This document shows, piece by piece, positions 1 through 5,547 of a stretch of DNA of 5,547 bases. The position numbers were made by a program, and so were the translations under genes. Below the pieces are notes generated by a model. The model searched no databases. It was not told the DNA's origin and saw only the letters and a list, made by a program, of their open reading frames with translations. How positions within the stretch are numbered: position 1 is the first letter of the stretch; every line of letters begins with the position of its first letter. The DNA comes from JAIPGX01 sp041650475 (GTDB taxonomy: Bacteria; Babelota; Babeliae; Babelales; UASB340). Location of the stretch: assembly GCA_041650475.1 (NCBI GenBank), contig JBAZLD010000032.1, forward strand, positions 1-5,547, given 5' to 3'.

Positions 1-1
1 T

Positions 2-694
2 CACTCCTTGACCATGAACTGGCCCTTTTTTGTCCTTTTTGCCTGCTGCCGGGCACTCAATGAATGGCTTGACCTTTTGTCCATATCTTATATGGATCCC
101 TCTTTGTTGTTTGGGGTACGCCTTACTGTTCTTGTTGCTTCCTTTGTTTTTCTGCTGGAATTCGCAAGAGGTTCCTTTTTCCTTCTGACGAAACGATCCA
201 TTCCTTCGTGGCTCTACGCTTTGCCGGCCGTTGTTTTTACAACCGGATTGTTTTTCGTTCCCGATGCCCGCCTGGCAAGTCTGTGGGTCACGCTGACGTT
301 GAGGCTGCCGGCTACTTTTGCGACGGGTTATGTCTTCTGGGTCTATGCGCGCCGCCAGGAGAGCGTCAGTTCTTTTTGGATTTTCCGGCTGATCGGCGCG
401 GCATTTTTCTTCTATGCCTTTCCCGTCGGGAAAGCCGGTTTCTACAGCGGATACCTCATTTCCGTTTGGCCTTCTTCGACCTTCTTTTTCGATTACGTGC
501 TGCGCGTTCCGCTGGCTTTTCATCGTTCCGTCGGCGCAACGATCGTCGCGTTCCTTTTGATCCATCAGTCGACACGGTATGTCCTGGAGGGGCCTTCGCG
601 GAATATGAAAGGGCGTCGCCGGCATGTCCTCATCTATACCTTCCTGTTTTTTTATCTCGCGTTGACCGTGTCGGGCTATTATCTGATCCGGACA
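2..694 (+). other. Domain: N-terminal multi-pass membrane region of the kinase
   Basis: About seven hydrophobic segments are visible at roughly residues 5-24, 32-54, 68-84, 96-113, 121-141, 168-190 and 205-229. Short charged loops such as R114-R116 and K201-R205 separate them. The first segment contains an N-E-W-L-D motif (residues 18-22) that I associate with integral-membrane sensor regions of large PAS kinases. Because this motif sits only about 18 residues from the window edge, an earlier helix may be missing. The region could anchor the protein, sense a membrane-linked signal, or both. The helix count is by eye. Confidence 0.7.
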
Positions 695-3600
695 GTCGAT
701 CGATTTGAAAAGAGACATCTTAAGCAACTGGTCTTTACGGATGCCAGAAATCTTGTTGATATCATCGGGAAGCCGGATATCCGCCAATTCGTTGTTCCTG
801 ACGATCCGGCTGTTTACAGGACTTATCTCAAGATGCATAACCGCATGGCGGATTTGGCGGAGTTGTCCTTTTATACGAAGGCGCTGTATCTTGTTTTGCC
901 GGGCAAGGATCGTTTTTCCTTCGCCGTGGGTAGTTCGCCGCAGGTCTTTCCTCATGAGGTGACGCCTGCTTTTGGCCGTCAGATTCCGCGGAAGGCCATT
1001 GCGGACGCGTATTATTCGAAGAAGCCCACACTGGCAGGGCCTTATCTCGAGAGGGGAGGAGGTTTGGCCTATACCGTATTTTTTCCCGTGGTCGACCGGG
1101 ACAATCAGACATTGACCCTTTTAGGGATTGATATTGACGCAGCAAAATTGCAGAGCGAGGTGTCCCGGATCCGGCTGTTTTCTATCGGGATCTGTATTAT
1201 TTTTCTCATCCTGCTGGTTTTGGGTTATGCCTTTGTGATTATTTTTGCCTTGAAAGGTTTTGAGCTGCAGGTCCAGAAGAACAATCTTGACAAGGCTTTG
1301 CTGAACCTGCGCGAGACGCAAAGGGAACTGGCGAGGTCTGAAGAGACGTTTCGCGGCATCCTTAATAATTCGCCCAATGCGATCTTCGGGTTCGACCGGG
1401 ACCTGCGCCTGATCTTTTGGAACCAGGGCGCAGAGAAACTATATGGACATTGCAAGACAGACATTATTAATGAGACGAACCCTATCCTGAGCCGAAAAGT
1501 CACGGATATTTTGGGTATCGCGGCGCTTGAACAGGAGATCGCCGGTGTTTTCGAGGGGCATACGGTCATGCGCGAGCTGGCGCAGAGGGACAAGACAGGC
1601 GGAGAACTGGATGTTTCACTGACGGTATTTCCCGTGTGCGACCCGCAAGGACATATTCTTTTTGCTTTGGGCCTGGCCCAGGACATTACGACGCACAAGC
1701 GCTATGAGGAAAAACTTGCGGATGTCAATGCCAGATTGAAGTCTTTTCTTGATGGTTCCGGGCAGATTTATATGAGTGCTACAGACCTGGACGGCATTAT
1801 TCAGCTGTGGAATTACGGGGCCGAGCAGATTTTCGGTTACAAAGCCCCCGAGATCCTGGGGAAGACGCCGGCGATGCTTCATGATCCGGCGGACATGAAG
1901 GCCTTCGAAGAAGAGTTCTATAAGAAAACCGGGACATTGCTATCCGGCTTTGCGGCGATCATGGAGGTGGTGCGTCAGGGCGGGGTGCTTCAGCGCGAGT
2001 GGATCATGGTTAAGAAGGACGGGACGCGTTTTCCCGTGAGCTCGACCATCGCAGGCCTCCGTAACGACAAGGGCGAACTGGTTGGTTTCCTGGGTATCGG
2101 CGTGGATCTTTCCCGGTCGAACAAGATGGAGAGGGCCCTCAAAGAGGCCCAGCAAAAATATAAGGACCTGGTTGATAATCTCAGCGTCGGGGTATATATC
2201 TCGACGCCTGAGCCGGGAGGGCACTTTATTGAATATAATGAGTCGTGTCGAAAGATGTTCGAGTGGGAAGATTCTCCGGCGGACATAAAGAATATCCTCC
2301 TGGCTCGGTTATACGTGGATCCGGGCAAACGGGAAAAGATCAGCCAGAGGATCCTTTCTCAAGGGTACATCAAAGATGAAGAGGCAGAGATGGTATCAGC
2401 CACGGGCCGCCGTTTCTGGGCGTCTTTTACAACCGTCTTGCGGCAGGATGAAGCCGGGCAAAAGTATTTCTATGGCATTGTCCAGGACATTACGGAAAAG
2501 AAGCGTCTGGAGAAGTTATTGTCTGAAGAACGTGACCGTCTCAGGACGATCGCGGATTCCATCGGCGCGGGGCTGTCGCTCATCGACAAGAACTTTAATA
2601 TTGTCTGGGTCAATCAGGTCCTGGAAAAGTGGTTCGGAAAGCTTGACACGATCCGCGGCCGCAAATGTTTTGATGCGTATCAATTCCGTAATAGCATTTG
2701 TGAAACGTGTCCTTCGCGGAAAGCGCTCATGACGGGGCAGGTCCAGACCGGAGAAACGAGGGTAGCCTTTCCTGACGGGCGTATCATCGATTTTCTTTTG
2801 ATCTGTACCCCGGTCAAAAACGAACACGGCGAGGTTGAACAGGTCCTGGAGTTGACACTGGACATGACAGAGCGCAAGGGCATGGTCGAAATGCTGGAAT
2901 TTGAACGCGCCCTTTCAAGGAATGTCATTGATTCGATCAGCGATTCGCTTGTGGTCCTCGACTGCCAGACCAAAACGGTCCTGGACATCAACAAGTATTT
3001 TATGGAACAGATGGGGGTTCGTAAAGAAGATGTGATCGGCAAGCCATGTTCAGAGATCTATCGTCATGCCTGCCCGGCCTGTGATGCCTGTTCTTTTGAT
3101 GAGGTGACCCAGCGCGGACGGACGATCGAAGCGACGCATATCCACAGGATGCCTGATGGCAGAGAAGTTTATGTTGATGTGACATTGTCTCCGCTAAAGG
3201 ACGAGAAGGGCCGCATTATCGGCGTGATCCATATCACGCATGACGTGACGGACCGCAAGCGCCTTGAAGACGAGCTGAAACGTTACTCGCACGATCTGGA
3301 GAATCTGATTGAGGAGAGGACCAGGGCCTTGCAGGTCTCTGAACTCATGTTCAGGAATTTGTTTGAATCCGCCCAAGACGGCATTTTAATCATCGATGCC
3401 TTAAGCGGAAATATCATCAATGCCAATCCCTATCTTTTGCGCACGCTGGAGTGCACCCGGGATCAGCTGATGGGGCTGCACCATTCAGCCGTGCCTTTTT
3501 TCCGCGAGTCGGCCGTTTATGACAAGGCGATTCATGCGCTCAAGGACCAGTTGTCCGTTCTTTATGACGACGTCAAGGTGAAGACATGCTCGGGCAGGGA

Positions 3601-4387
3601 CGTCGACGTGGAATTCCGCGCCTCTACGTATTTTGTCGAAAAACGCAAGATCATCCAATGTAATATCCGTGATATCACCGAGCGCAAGAAGATCGACAAG
3701 ATCAAGACGGAATTTGTCTCCATGGTATCCCATGAGCTCAGGACGCCGTTGTCGGCGATCAAGGAGGGGGTTGAGATCGTGGCCGACGGGACGCAGGGCA
3801 AGATTAACCGGAACCAGAAGAGCTGCCTTTCAATCGCCCTGTCCAATATCAAGAGGCTCAACCGCCTTATCGGCGACATCCTGGATATTTCCAAGATCCA
3901 GTCGAACCTTCTGAAGGTTCATTTGAGCCCCTGCAATATTTGTGAGGTCATCGACCAGGTCTATAGCCTTGTCAAGATCGAGATCGAGAAGCGAGGGCTG
4001 GTTTTTGTCACGGATTGCCAAAAAGATCTTCCCGTCGTCCAGGCAGACAAGGACCGCCTGATCCAGGTCCTGATGAATCTTCTCAATAACGCTATTAAAT
4101 TTACGCGCGAGCGCAGCCGGATTGTTTTGACCGCTCGCATGGTGAGGAATGAGGTGGAGTTTGGGATCAAGGATGAAGGCATGGGGATTCCTCCTGACGA
4201 GATCGCGCGCCTGTTCGGAAAATTTGTGCAGCTGGACTCGACGCTCGTGCGCAGAGTAGGGGGTACGGGCCTGGGACTTTATATTTCCCGGAATTTGGTT
4301 GAGGCCATGGGGGGCCGTATTTGGGTTGAATCCAATTTGGGGGAGGGATCAACCTTCAAATTCACTCTTCCCATAACACGCGGGTGA
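2..4387 (+). CDS. Multi-PAS transmembrane sensor histidine kinase (5' end probably outside the window)
   Basis: This encodes a membrane-bound histidine kinase that should sense external and cytoplasmic signals, autophosphorylate on His1242 and pass phosphate to receiver proteins. Residues are numbered from the TTG at base 8. Order: membrane helices (about 5-229), extracytoplasmic sensor (231-389), last membrane helix (390-416), linker helix, PAS1 (444-562), PAS2 (577-702), PAS3 (715-832), PAS4 (842-956), PAS5 (968-1083), coiled linker (1083-1112), PAS6 (1113-1227), HisKA (1230-1297), HATPase_c (1340-1457). Most PAS units end in a PAC-like D-I/M/V-T-E/D-R/K motif. The frame is open to the left edge, neither TTG at 8 nor ATG at 14 has a visible ribosome site, and the protein seems to begin inside a membrane domain, so the true start is probably upstream. 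No receiver domain is fused. The gene ends 3 bases before the first receiver gene. Kinase identity is very secure; the signal and physiological role cannot be read from the sequence. Confidence 0.95.
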   Translation, partial: HSLTMNWPFFVLFACCRALNEWLDLLSISYMDPSLLFGVRLTVLVASFVFLLEFARGSFFLLTKRSIPSWLYALPAVVFTTGLFFVPDARLASLWVTLTLRLPATFATGYVFWVYARRQESVSSFWIFRLIGAAFFFYAFPVGKAGFYSGYLISVWPSSTFFFDYVLRVPLAFHRSVGATIVAFLLIHQSTRYVLEGPSRNMKGRRRHVLIYTFLFFYLALTVSGYYLIRTVDRFEKRHLKQLVFTDARNLVDIIGKPDIRQFVVPDDPAVYRTYLKMHNRMADLAELSFYTKALYLVLPGKDRFSFAVGSSPQVFPHEVTPAFGRQIPRKAIADAYYSKKPTLAGPYLERGGGLAYTVFFPVVDRDNQTLTLLGIDIDAAKLQSEVSRIRLFSIGICIIFLILLVLGYAFVIIFALKGFELQVQKNNLDKALLNLRETQRELARSEETFRGILNNSPNAIFGFDRDLRLIFWNQGAEKLYGHCKTDIINETNPILSRKVTDILGIAALEQEIAGVFEGHTVMRELAQRDKTGGELDVSLTVFPVCDPQGHILFALGLAQDITTHKRYEEKLADVNARLKSFLDGSGQIYMSATDLDGIIQLWNYGAEQIFGYKAPEILGKTPAMLHDPADMKAFEEEFYKKTGTLLSGFAAIMEVVRQGGVLQREWIMVKKDGTRFPVSSTIAGLRNDKGELVGFLGIGVDLSRSNKMERALKEAQQKYKDLVDNLSVGVYISTPEPGGHFIEYNESCRKMFEWEDSPADIKNILLARLYVDPGKREKISQRILSQGYIKDEEAEMVSATGRRFWASFTTVLRQDEAGQKYFYGIVQDITEKKRLEKLLSEERDRLRTIADSIGAGLSLIDKNFNIVWVNQVLEKWFGKLDTIRGRKCFDAYQFRNSICETCPSRKALMTGQVQTGETRVAFPDGRIIDFLLICTPVKNEHGEVEQVLELTLDMTERKGMVEMLEFERALSRNVIDSISDSLVVLDCQTKTVLDINKYFMEQMGVRKEDVIGKPCSEIYRHACPACDACSFDEVTQRGRTIEATHIHRMPDGREVYVDVTLSPLKDEKGRIIGVIHITHDVTDRKRLEDELKRYSHDLENLIEERTRALQVSELMFRNLFESAQDGILIIDALSGNIINANPYLLRTLECTRDQLMGLHHSAVPFFRESAVYDKAIHALKDQLSVLYDDVKVKTCSGRDVDVEFRASTYFVEKRKIIQCNIRDITERKKIDKIKTEFVSMVSHELRTPLSAIKEGVEIVADGTQGKINRNQKSCLSIALSNIKRLNRLIGDILDISKIQSNLLKVHLSPCNICEVIDQVYSLVKIEIEKRGLVFVTDCQKDLPVVQADKDRLIQVLMNLLNNAIKFTRERSRIVLTARMVRNEVEFGIKDEGMGIPPDEIARLFGKFVQLDSTLVRRVGGTGLGLYISRNLVEAMGGRIWVESNLGEGSTFKFTLPITRG
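698..1255 (+). other. Domain: extracytoplasmic Cache/PAS-like sensor plus final membrane helix
   Basis: About 160 mostly polar residues (231-389) lie between two hydrophobic helices (205-229 and 390-416), the standard layout of a periplasmic or extracellular ligand-binding domain. The C-terminal half has a beta-rich pattern, ending in a T-V-F-F-P-V-V strand, a D-R-D-N turn and an L-L-G-I-D-I-D-A motif just before the membrane. This ending is characteristic of Cache-type sensors. The ligand is unknown. After the last helix, residues 417-443 form an amphipathic helix leading into PAS1, as expected for a signalling linker. Confidence 0.65.
1337..2503 (+). other. Domains: PAS1, PAS2 and PAS3 of the kinase
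   Basis: Three PAS-PAC units follow each other. PAS1 starts at S-E-E-T-F (residue 444) and ends at Q-D-I-T (558-561). PAS2 has the typical N-Y-G-A-E-Q-I-F-G-Y helix and an I-L-G-K-T-P turn, then a K-K-D-G-T-R-F-P strand pair, and ends near V-D-L-S (about 698-701). PAS3 starts at Q-Q-K-Y-K-D-L (715) and ends at Q-D-I-T-E-K-K (826-832). No conserved heme-binding His or flavin-binding Cys motif could be assigned by eye, so cofactors are unknown. Short helices connect the domains and probably pass conformational change along the array. Confidence 0.85.
2531..3256 (+). other. Domains: PAS4 and PAS5, both with cysteine clusters
   Basis: PAS4 (842-956) contains Cys887, then Cys898-x2-Cys901-Pro. 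PAS5 (968-1083) contains Cys1014, then Cys1022-x2-Cys1025-x2-Cys1028. Both clusters follow the same G-R/K-K/P-C turn in the middle of the PAS fold, so they occupy equivalent positions. PAS domains with such a Cys turn recur in kinases of anaerobic bacteria, but I know of no settled cofactor. Metal or iron-sulfur binding, or a reversible disulfide, are inferences. There is no CxxCH, so covalent heme c is not suggested. Confidence 0.8.
3254..3688 (+). other. Domains: coiled linker and PAS6
   Basis: Residues 1083-1112 form a charged helix rich in Leu, Glu and Arg, containing an L-E-N-L-I-E-E-R-T-R-A-L stretch. This type of linker often joins sensor modules to the next PAS or to HisKA and is likely a dimeric coiled coil. 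PAS6 (1113-1227) follows, starting at L-M-F-R-N-L-F and ending with R-D-I-T-E-R-K-K, then runs straight into the HisKA helix. As the PAS nearest the transmitter, it is the likely final relay for signals from the other five. Confidence 0.8.
3695..4378 (+). other. Domains: HisKA dimerisation/phospho-acceptor and HATPase_c catalytic domain
   Basis: The H-box reads S-H-E-L-R-T-P with His1242 as phospho-acceptor. The catalytic domain has an N-box L-M-N-L-L-N-N-A-I-K-F-T (1355-1366, with Asn1361 the likely Mg-ATP ligand), a G1 box D-E-G-M-G-I-P (1389-1395), an F-box R-L-F-G-K-F (1401-1406) and a G2 box G-G-T-G-L-G-L (1418-1424). All residues needed for ATP binding and autophosphorylation appear present, so the transmitter should be active. 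The protein ends about 35 residues after the G2 box, as is usual for this fold. Confidence 0.95.
4383..4387 (+). promoter_or_regulatory. Ribosome binding site overlapping the kinase stop codon
   Basis: GGTGA matches the 3' part of the AGGAGGTGA complement of 16S rRNA and sits 3 bases before the ATG at 4391. It includes the kinase TGA stop, which favours translational coupling of kinase and first receiver. The match is short. Confidence 0.45.
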
Positions 4388-4390
4388 AGC

Positions 4391-4783
4391 ATGGGAGACG
4401 ACAAGAAAACAATCCTGATCATTGATGATGAAGTGGGGTTGAGGAATTTGCTGAAATTCAGGCTTGTGTCTTTCGGTTTCGACGTTTTGGTCGCCGAAGA
4501 CGGCTATACGGGGATCGACCTGGCAAAATCCATGAAGCCCAACCTGATCATCCTCGACATCATGATGCCATATTTTAACGGCATCGAGGTCTGCAGAAAG
4601 CTGAAGTCGGATTACGCCACGAAGGATATTCCTGTGGTTTTTTTAAGCGTCCTGGCGCAAAAAGAAGATATTGAAATGGGCAAGCAGGCGGGCGCTGAAT
4701 TTTTTCTAACCAAGCCCTATGACCCCGAAAAACTGAATTTCGTCATAAGAATGGCTTTGAATAAACAGAGCGGCGGGGAATGA
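4391..4783 (+). CDS. Stand-alone response regulator receiver (CheY-like), first of three
   Basis: A 130-residue protein consisting of one receiver domain with no output domain, presumably cytoplasmic and acting by phosphorylation-dependent protein contacts. The acidic pocket is Asp12-Asp13, the phospho-acceptor is Asp56, the switch hydroxyl is Ser86, and the conserved lysine is Lys108 in a T-K-P-Y-D ending. The usual M-P-G-M-D-G turn after the acceptor is replaced by M-M-P-Y-F-N-G. It starts 3 bases after the kinase stop. A G-G-T-G-A at 4383-4387 overlaps that stop and can serve as the ribosome site, so translation is probably coupled. The adjacent kinase is the obvious phosphodonor candidate, by inference. 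It is clearly more distant from the two later receivers than they are from each other. Confidence 0.95.
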   Translation: MGDDKKTILIIDDEVGLRNLLKFRLVSFGFDVLVAEDGYTGIDLAKSMKPNLIILDIMMPYFNGIEVCRKLKSDYATKDIPVVFLSVLAQKEDIEMGKQAGAEFFLTKPYDPEKLNFVIRMALNKQSGGE

Positions 4784-4828
4784 TGTTGACGGAGATGTCG
4801 AAGTGAGGGGCAAAATGAAGGAGCCGAG
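4784..4828 (+). other. 45-base spacer between the first and second receiver genes
   Basis: No hairpin with a T-run and no convincing promoter are visible, so transcription probably continues through. Two tiny reading frames lie here. One starts at ATG 4780, overlapping the TGA of the first receiver as ATGA, and is 8 codons to a stop at 4804-4806. The other starts at ATG 4815 and stops at 4875-4877. Neither resembles a known protein, and both are most likely chance. Confidence 0.5.
4818..4823 (+). promoter_or_regulatory. Ribosome binding site of the second receiver gene
   Basis: AAGGAG lies 5 bases before the ATG at 4829. This is a strong site at near-ideal spacing, and it fixes the start of the second receiver, giving a protein that begins M-D-K-R-R-L-L-I-V-D-D. 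Confidence 0.8.
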
Positions 4829-5203
4829 ATGGATAAGCGAAGATTACTCATTGTCGACGACGAACCGGACGTCCTGAAGCTTTTGGGTGAGCGTCTGTCG
4901 AAGGCGGGTTACGACGTCATCAAGGCCTCCACCGGGAAGGAGGCGATCGCCCTGGCCCAGAAGAAGGTGCCGGATTTGATCGTCCTGGATATCGCGATGC
5001 CTGGGATGGACGGTTCGGAGGTCGCTAATGTCCTGAGGTCGGACCCCAAGACCAAGGACATCCCCATTCTCTTTTTAACGTGCCTGTTTACGAAGCAGGA
5101 GGAGAAGGTCTGCGGGCATCTCCTCGGCCAGAATTTTTTCATTGCTAAGCCCTATGATGTCGATGAGCTTTTGAGCGAGATCGATAAGCGCGTCGCCAAA
5201 TAA
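4829..5203 (+). CDS. Stand-alone response regulator receiver (CheY-like), second of three
   Basis: A 124-residue single-domain receiver. Visible signature residues are Asp10-Asp11 (Mg pocket), Asp54 (phospho-acceptor), the M-P-G-M-D-G turn, Thr84 (switch) and Lys107 in A-K-P-Y-D. There is no output domain, so it should act as a phosphate shuttle or through protein contacts. The segment after Thr84 reads T-C-L-F-T-K-Q-E-E, and the strand before Lys107 is G-Q-N-F-F-I-A in place of the more usual G-A-D-x-x-x. The start is set by an AAGGAG 5 bases upstream. It shares patches of near-identical DNA with the third receiver (5042-5095 against 5443-5496), implying recent duplication or gene conversion. 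It probably belongs to the kinase operon. Confidence 0.95.
   Translation: MDKRRLLIVDDEPDVLKLLGERLSKAGYDVIKASTGKEAIALAQKKVPDLIVLDIAMPGMDGSEVANVLRSDPKTKDIPILFLTCLFTKQEEKVCGHLLGQNFFIAKPYDVDELLSEIDKRVAK
5042..5095 (+). repeat. Copy A of a 54-base patch shared by the second and third receivers
   Basis: This codes for the D-P-K-T-K-D-I-P-I-L-F-L-T-C-L segment and a few more residues. It matches 5443-5496 at 51 of 54 positions, including most silent sites. A second shorter shared patch is at 4997-5019 against 5398-5420 (22 of 23). Flanking codons are much more diverged. Confidence 0.8.
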
Positions 5204-5219
5204 TCCGACGATCTTCAAA

Positions 5220-5226
5220 AGGGGGA
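5220..5226 (+). promoter_or_regulatory. Ribosome binding site of the third receiver gene
   Basis: AGGGGGA lies 3 bases before the ATG at 5230, inside the 26-base gap after the second receiver. It is a purine-rich but imperfect Shine-Dalgarno with slightly short spacing. The gap has no terminator-like hairpin. Confidence 0.6.
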
Positions 5227-5229
5227 ACC

Positions 5230-5547
5230 ATGCTTAATAACAAGATCCTGGCTGTTGATGATGAACCGTCTGTTTTGATCTTGCTGGAAAAAAGGCTCAA
5301 GGGTGCCGGATACGAGGTGTTCACGGCATCCAGCGGCCAGGAAGCGATCGAGATCGCAAGGAAAGAACAGCCGGCGCTCATTGTCTTGGATATTCTCATG
5401 CCGGGGATGGACGGTTCGGAAACGGCGTCCAAACTTCATCAAGACCCCAAGACCAAGGATATCCCCATTCTCTTTTTAACGTGCCTCTATACGAAGAGAG
5501 AGGAAGAACGGGAGGGGCATGAGATCGGGCACAATTTTTTTCTAGCG
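5230..5547 (+). CDS. Stand-alone response regulator receiver (CheY-like), third of three; 3' end outside the window
   Basis: The frame opens at ATG 5230 and runs 106 codons to the window edge without a stop. It begins M-L-N-N-K-I-L-A-V-D-D-E-P. Visible receiver residues are Asp10-Asp11, Asp54, the M-P-G-M-D-G turn and Thr84, followed by T-C-L-Y-T-K-R-E-E. The window ends at F-F-L-A, just before where the conserved K-P should be (Lys107 by alignment with the second receiver). It aligns to the second receiver without gaps over all 106 residues, so a length near 124 residues is expected, although a C-terminal output domain cannot be excluded. It lies 26 bases after the second receiver and is presumably in the same operon. 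Confidence 0.93.
   Translation, partial: MLNNKILAVDDEPSVLILLEKRLKGAGYEVFTASSGQEAIEIARKEQPALIVLDILMPGMDGSETASKLHQDPKTKDIPILFLTCLYTKREEEREGHEIGHNFFLA
5443..5496 (+). repeat. Copy B of the 54-base patch shared by the second and third receivers
   Basis: Partner of 5042-5095, direct orientation, 401 bases apart, with 51 of 54 identical bases. The three differences are one silent change (GAC/GAT) and two in the codons for Leu-Phe against Leu-Tyr. Confidence 0.8.

Noticed and set aside
150..660. T-rich runs near the start of the kinase
   Set aside because: They are explained by Phe-rich membrane helices (TTT/TTC codons); there is no preceding hairpin, so they are not terminators.
208..708. 166-codon + strand frame inside the kinase gene
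   Set aside because: It lies wholly within the kinase membrane region in another frame, its translation is Arg/Cys/Phe-rich without domain features, and the kinase frame explains the DNA.
1225..1698. 157-codon frame on the - strand
   Set aside because: Antisense to PAS1 of the kinase; composition is Ser/Arg/Pro-rich without a recognisable motif, typical of a shadow frame.
2699..3091. Possible c-type heme binding in PAS4/PAS5
   Set aside because: The CxxC motifs are followed by Pro, Asp or Ser, not His, so CxxCH is absent.
2614..4072. Repeated CAGGTCCTG strings in the kinase gene
   Set aside because: They encode Q-V-L in unrelated places (PAS4 and the HATPase region) and fit ordinary codon preference rather than a repeat element.
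4786..4814. TTGACG as a possible -35 promoter element in the spacer
   Set aside because: At 17 bases downstream the sequence is GCAAAA, a poor -10 match, and nothing else supports an internal promoter.
5145..5432. 95-codon - strand frame overlapping the second and third receivers
   Set aside because: It is antisense to two well-supported receiver genes. Similar antisense text (E-P-S-I-P-G-M/I) appears opposite both, because it is the complement of the conserved M-P-G-M-D-G-S coding sequence.

Overview
The window is a compact, single-strand two-component signalling cluster from an uncultured-looking bacterium. All four genes are on the + strand. The first and last are cut by the window edges. 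The gene for the large kinase fills bases 2-4387. Three stand-alone CheY-like receiver genes follow it: 4391-4783, 4829-5203, and 5230 to the right edge.

The kinase is a membrane histidine kinase of at least about 1,460 residues. It has a multi-pass N-terminal membrane region, an extracytoplasmic Cache/PAS-like sensor bounded by a final membrane helix, six consecutive cytoplasmic PAS domains, and a complete HisKA plus HATPase_c transmitter with phospho-acceptor His1242. PAS4 and PAS5 carry cysteine clusters that could bind metal or an iron-sulfur centre, or act as thiol switches. The kinase has no fused receiver domain. The natural reading is that it passes phosphate, directly or with partners, to the separate receivers downstream.

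The receivers have no DNA-binding or enzymatic output domain. Each has the acidic pocket and phospho-acceptor Asp (Asp56, Asp54, Asp54). The second and third are close relatives with patches of near-identical DNA, pointing to a tandem duplication or later gene conversion. The first is more distant. Gaps are 3, 45 and 26 bases, with no visible terminator, so one operon is likely. No promoter is visible; it should lie left of the window.

Organism: the many-PAS kinase with Cys-containing PAS domains and the small receivers with a TCL-TK-EE segment and an AKPYD ending resemble proteins I associate with anaerobic or uncultured Gram-negative lineages (Omnitrophota, Desulfobacterota). This is an impression from memory, not a search result, and confidence is low. 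There are no RNA genes, mobile elements, CRISPR arrays or gene-free stretches above 300 bases.
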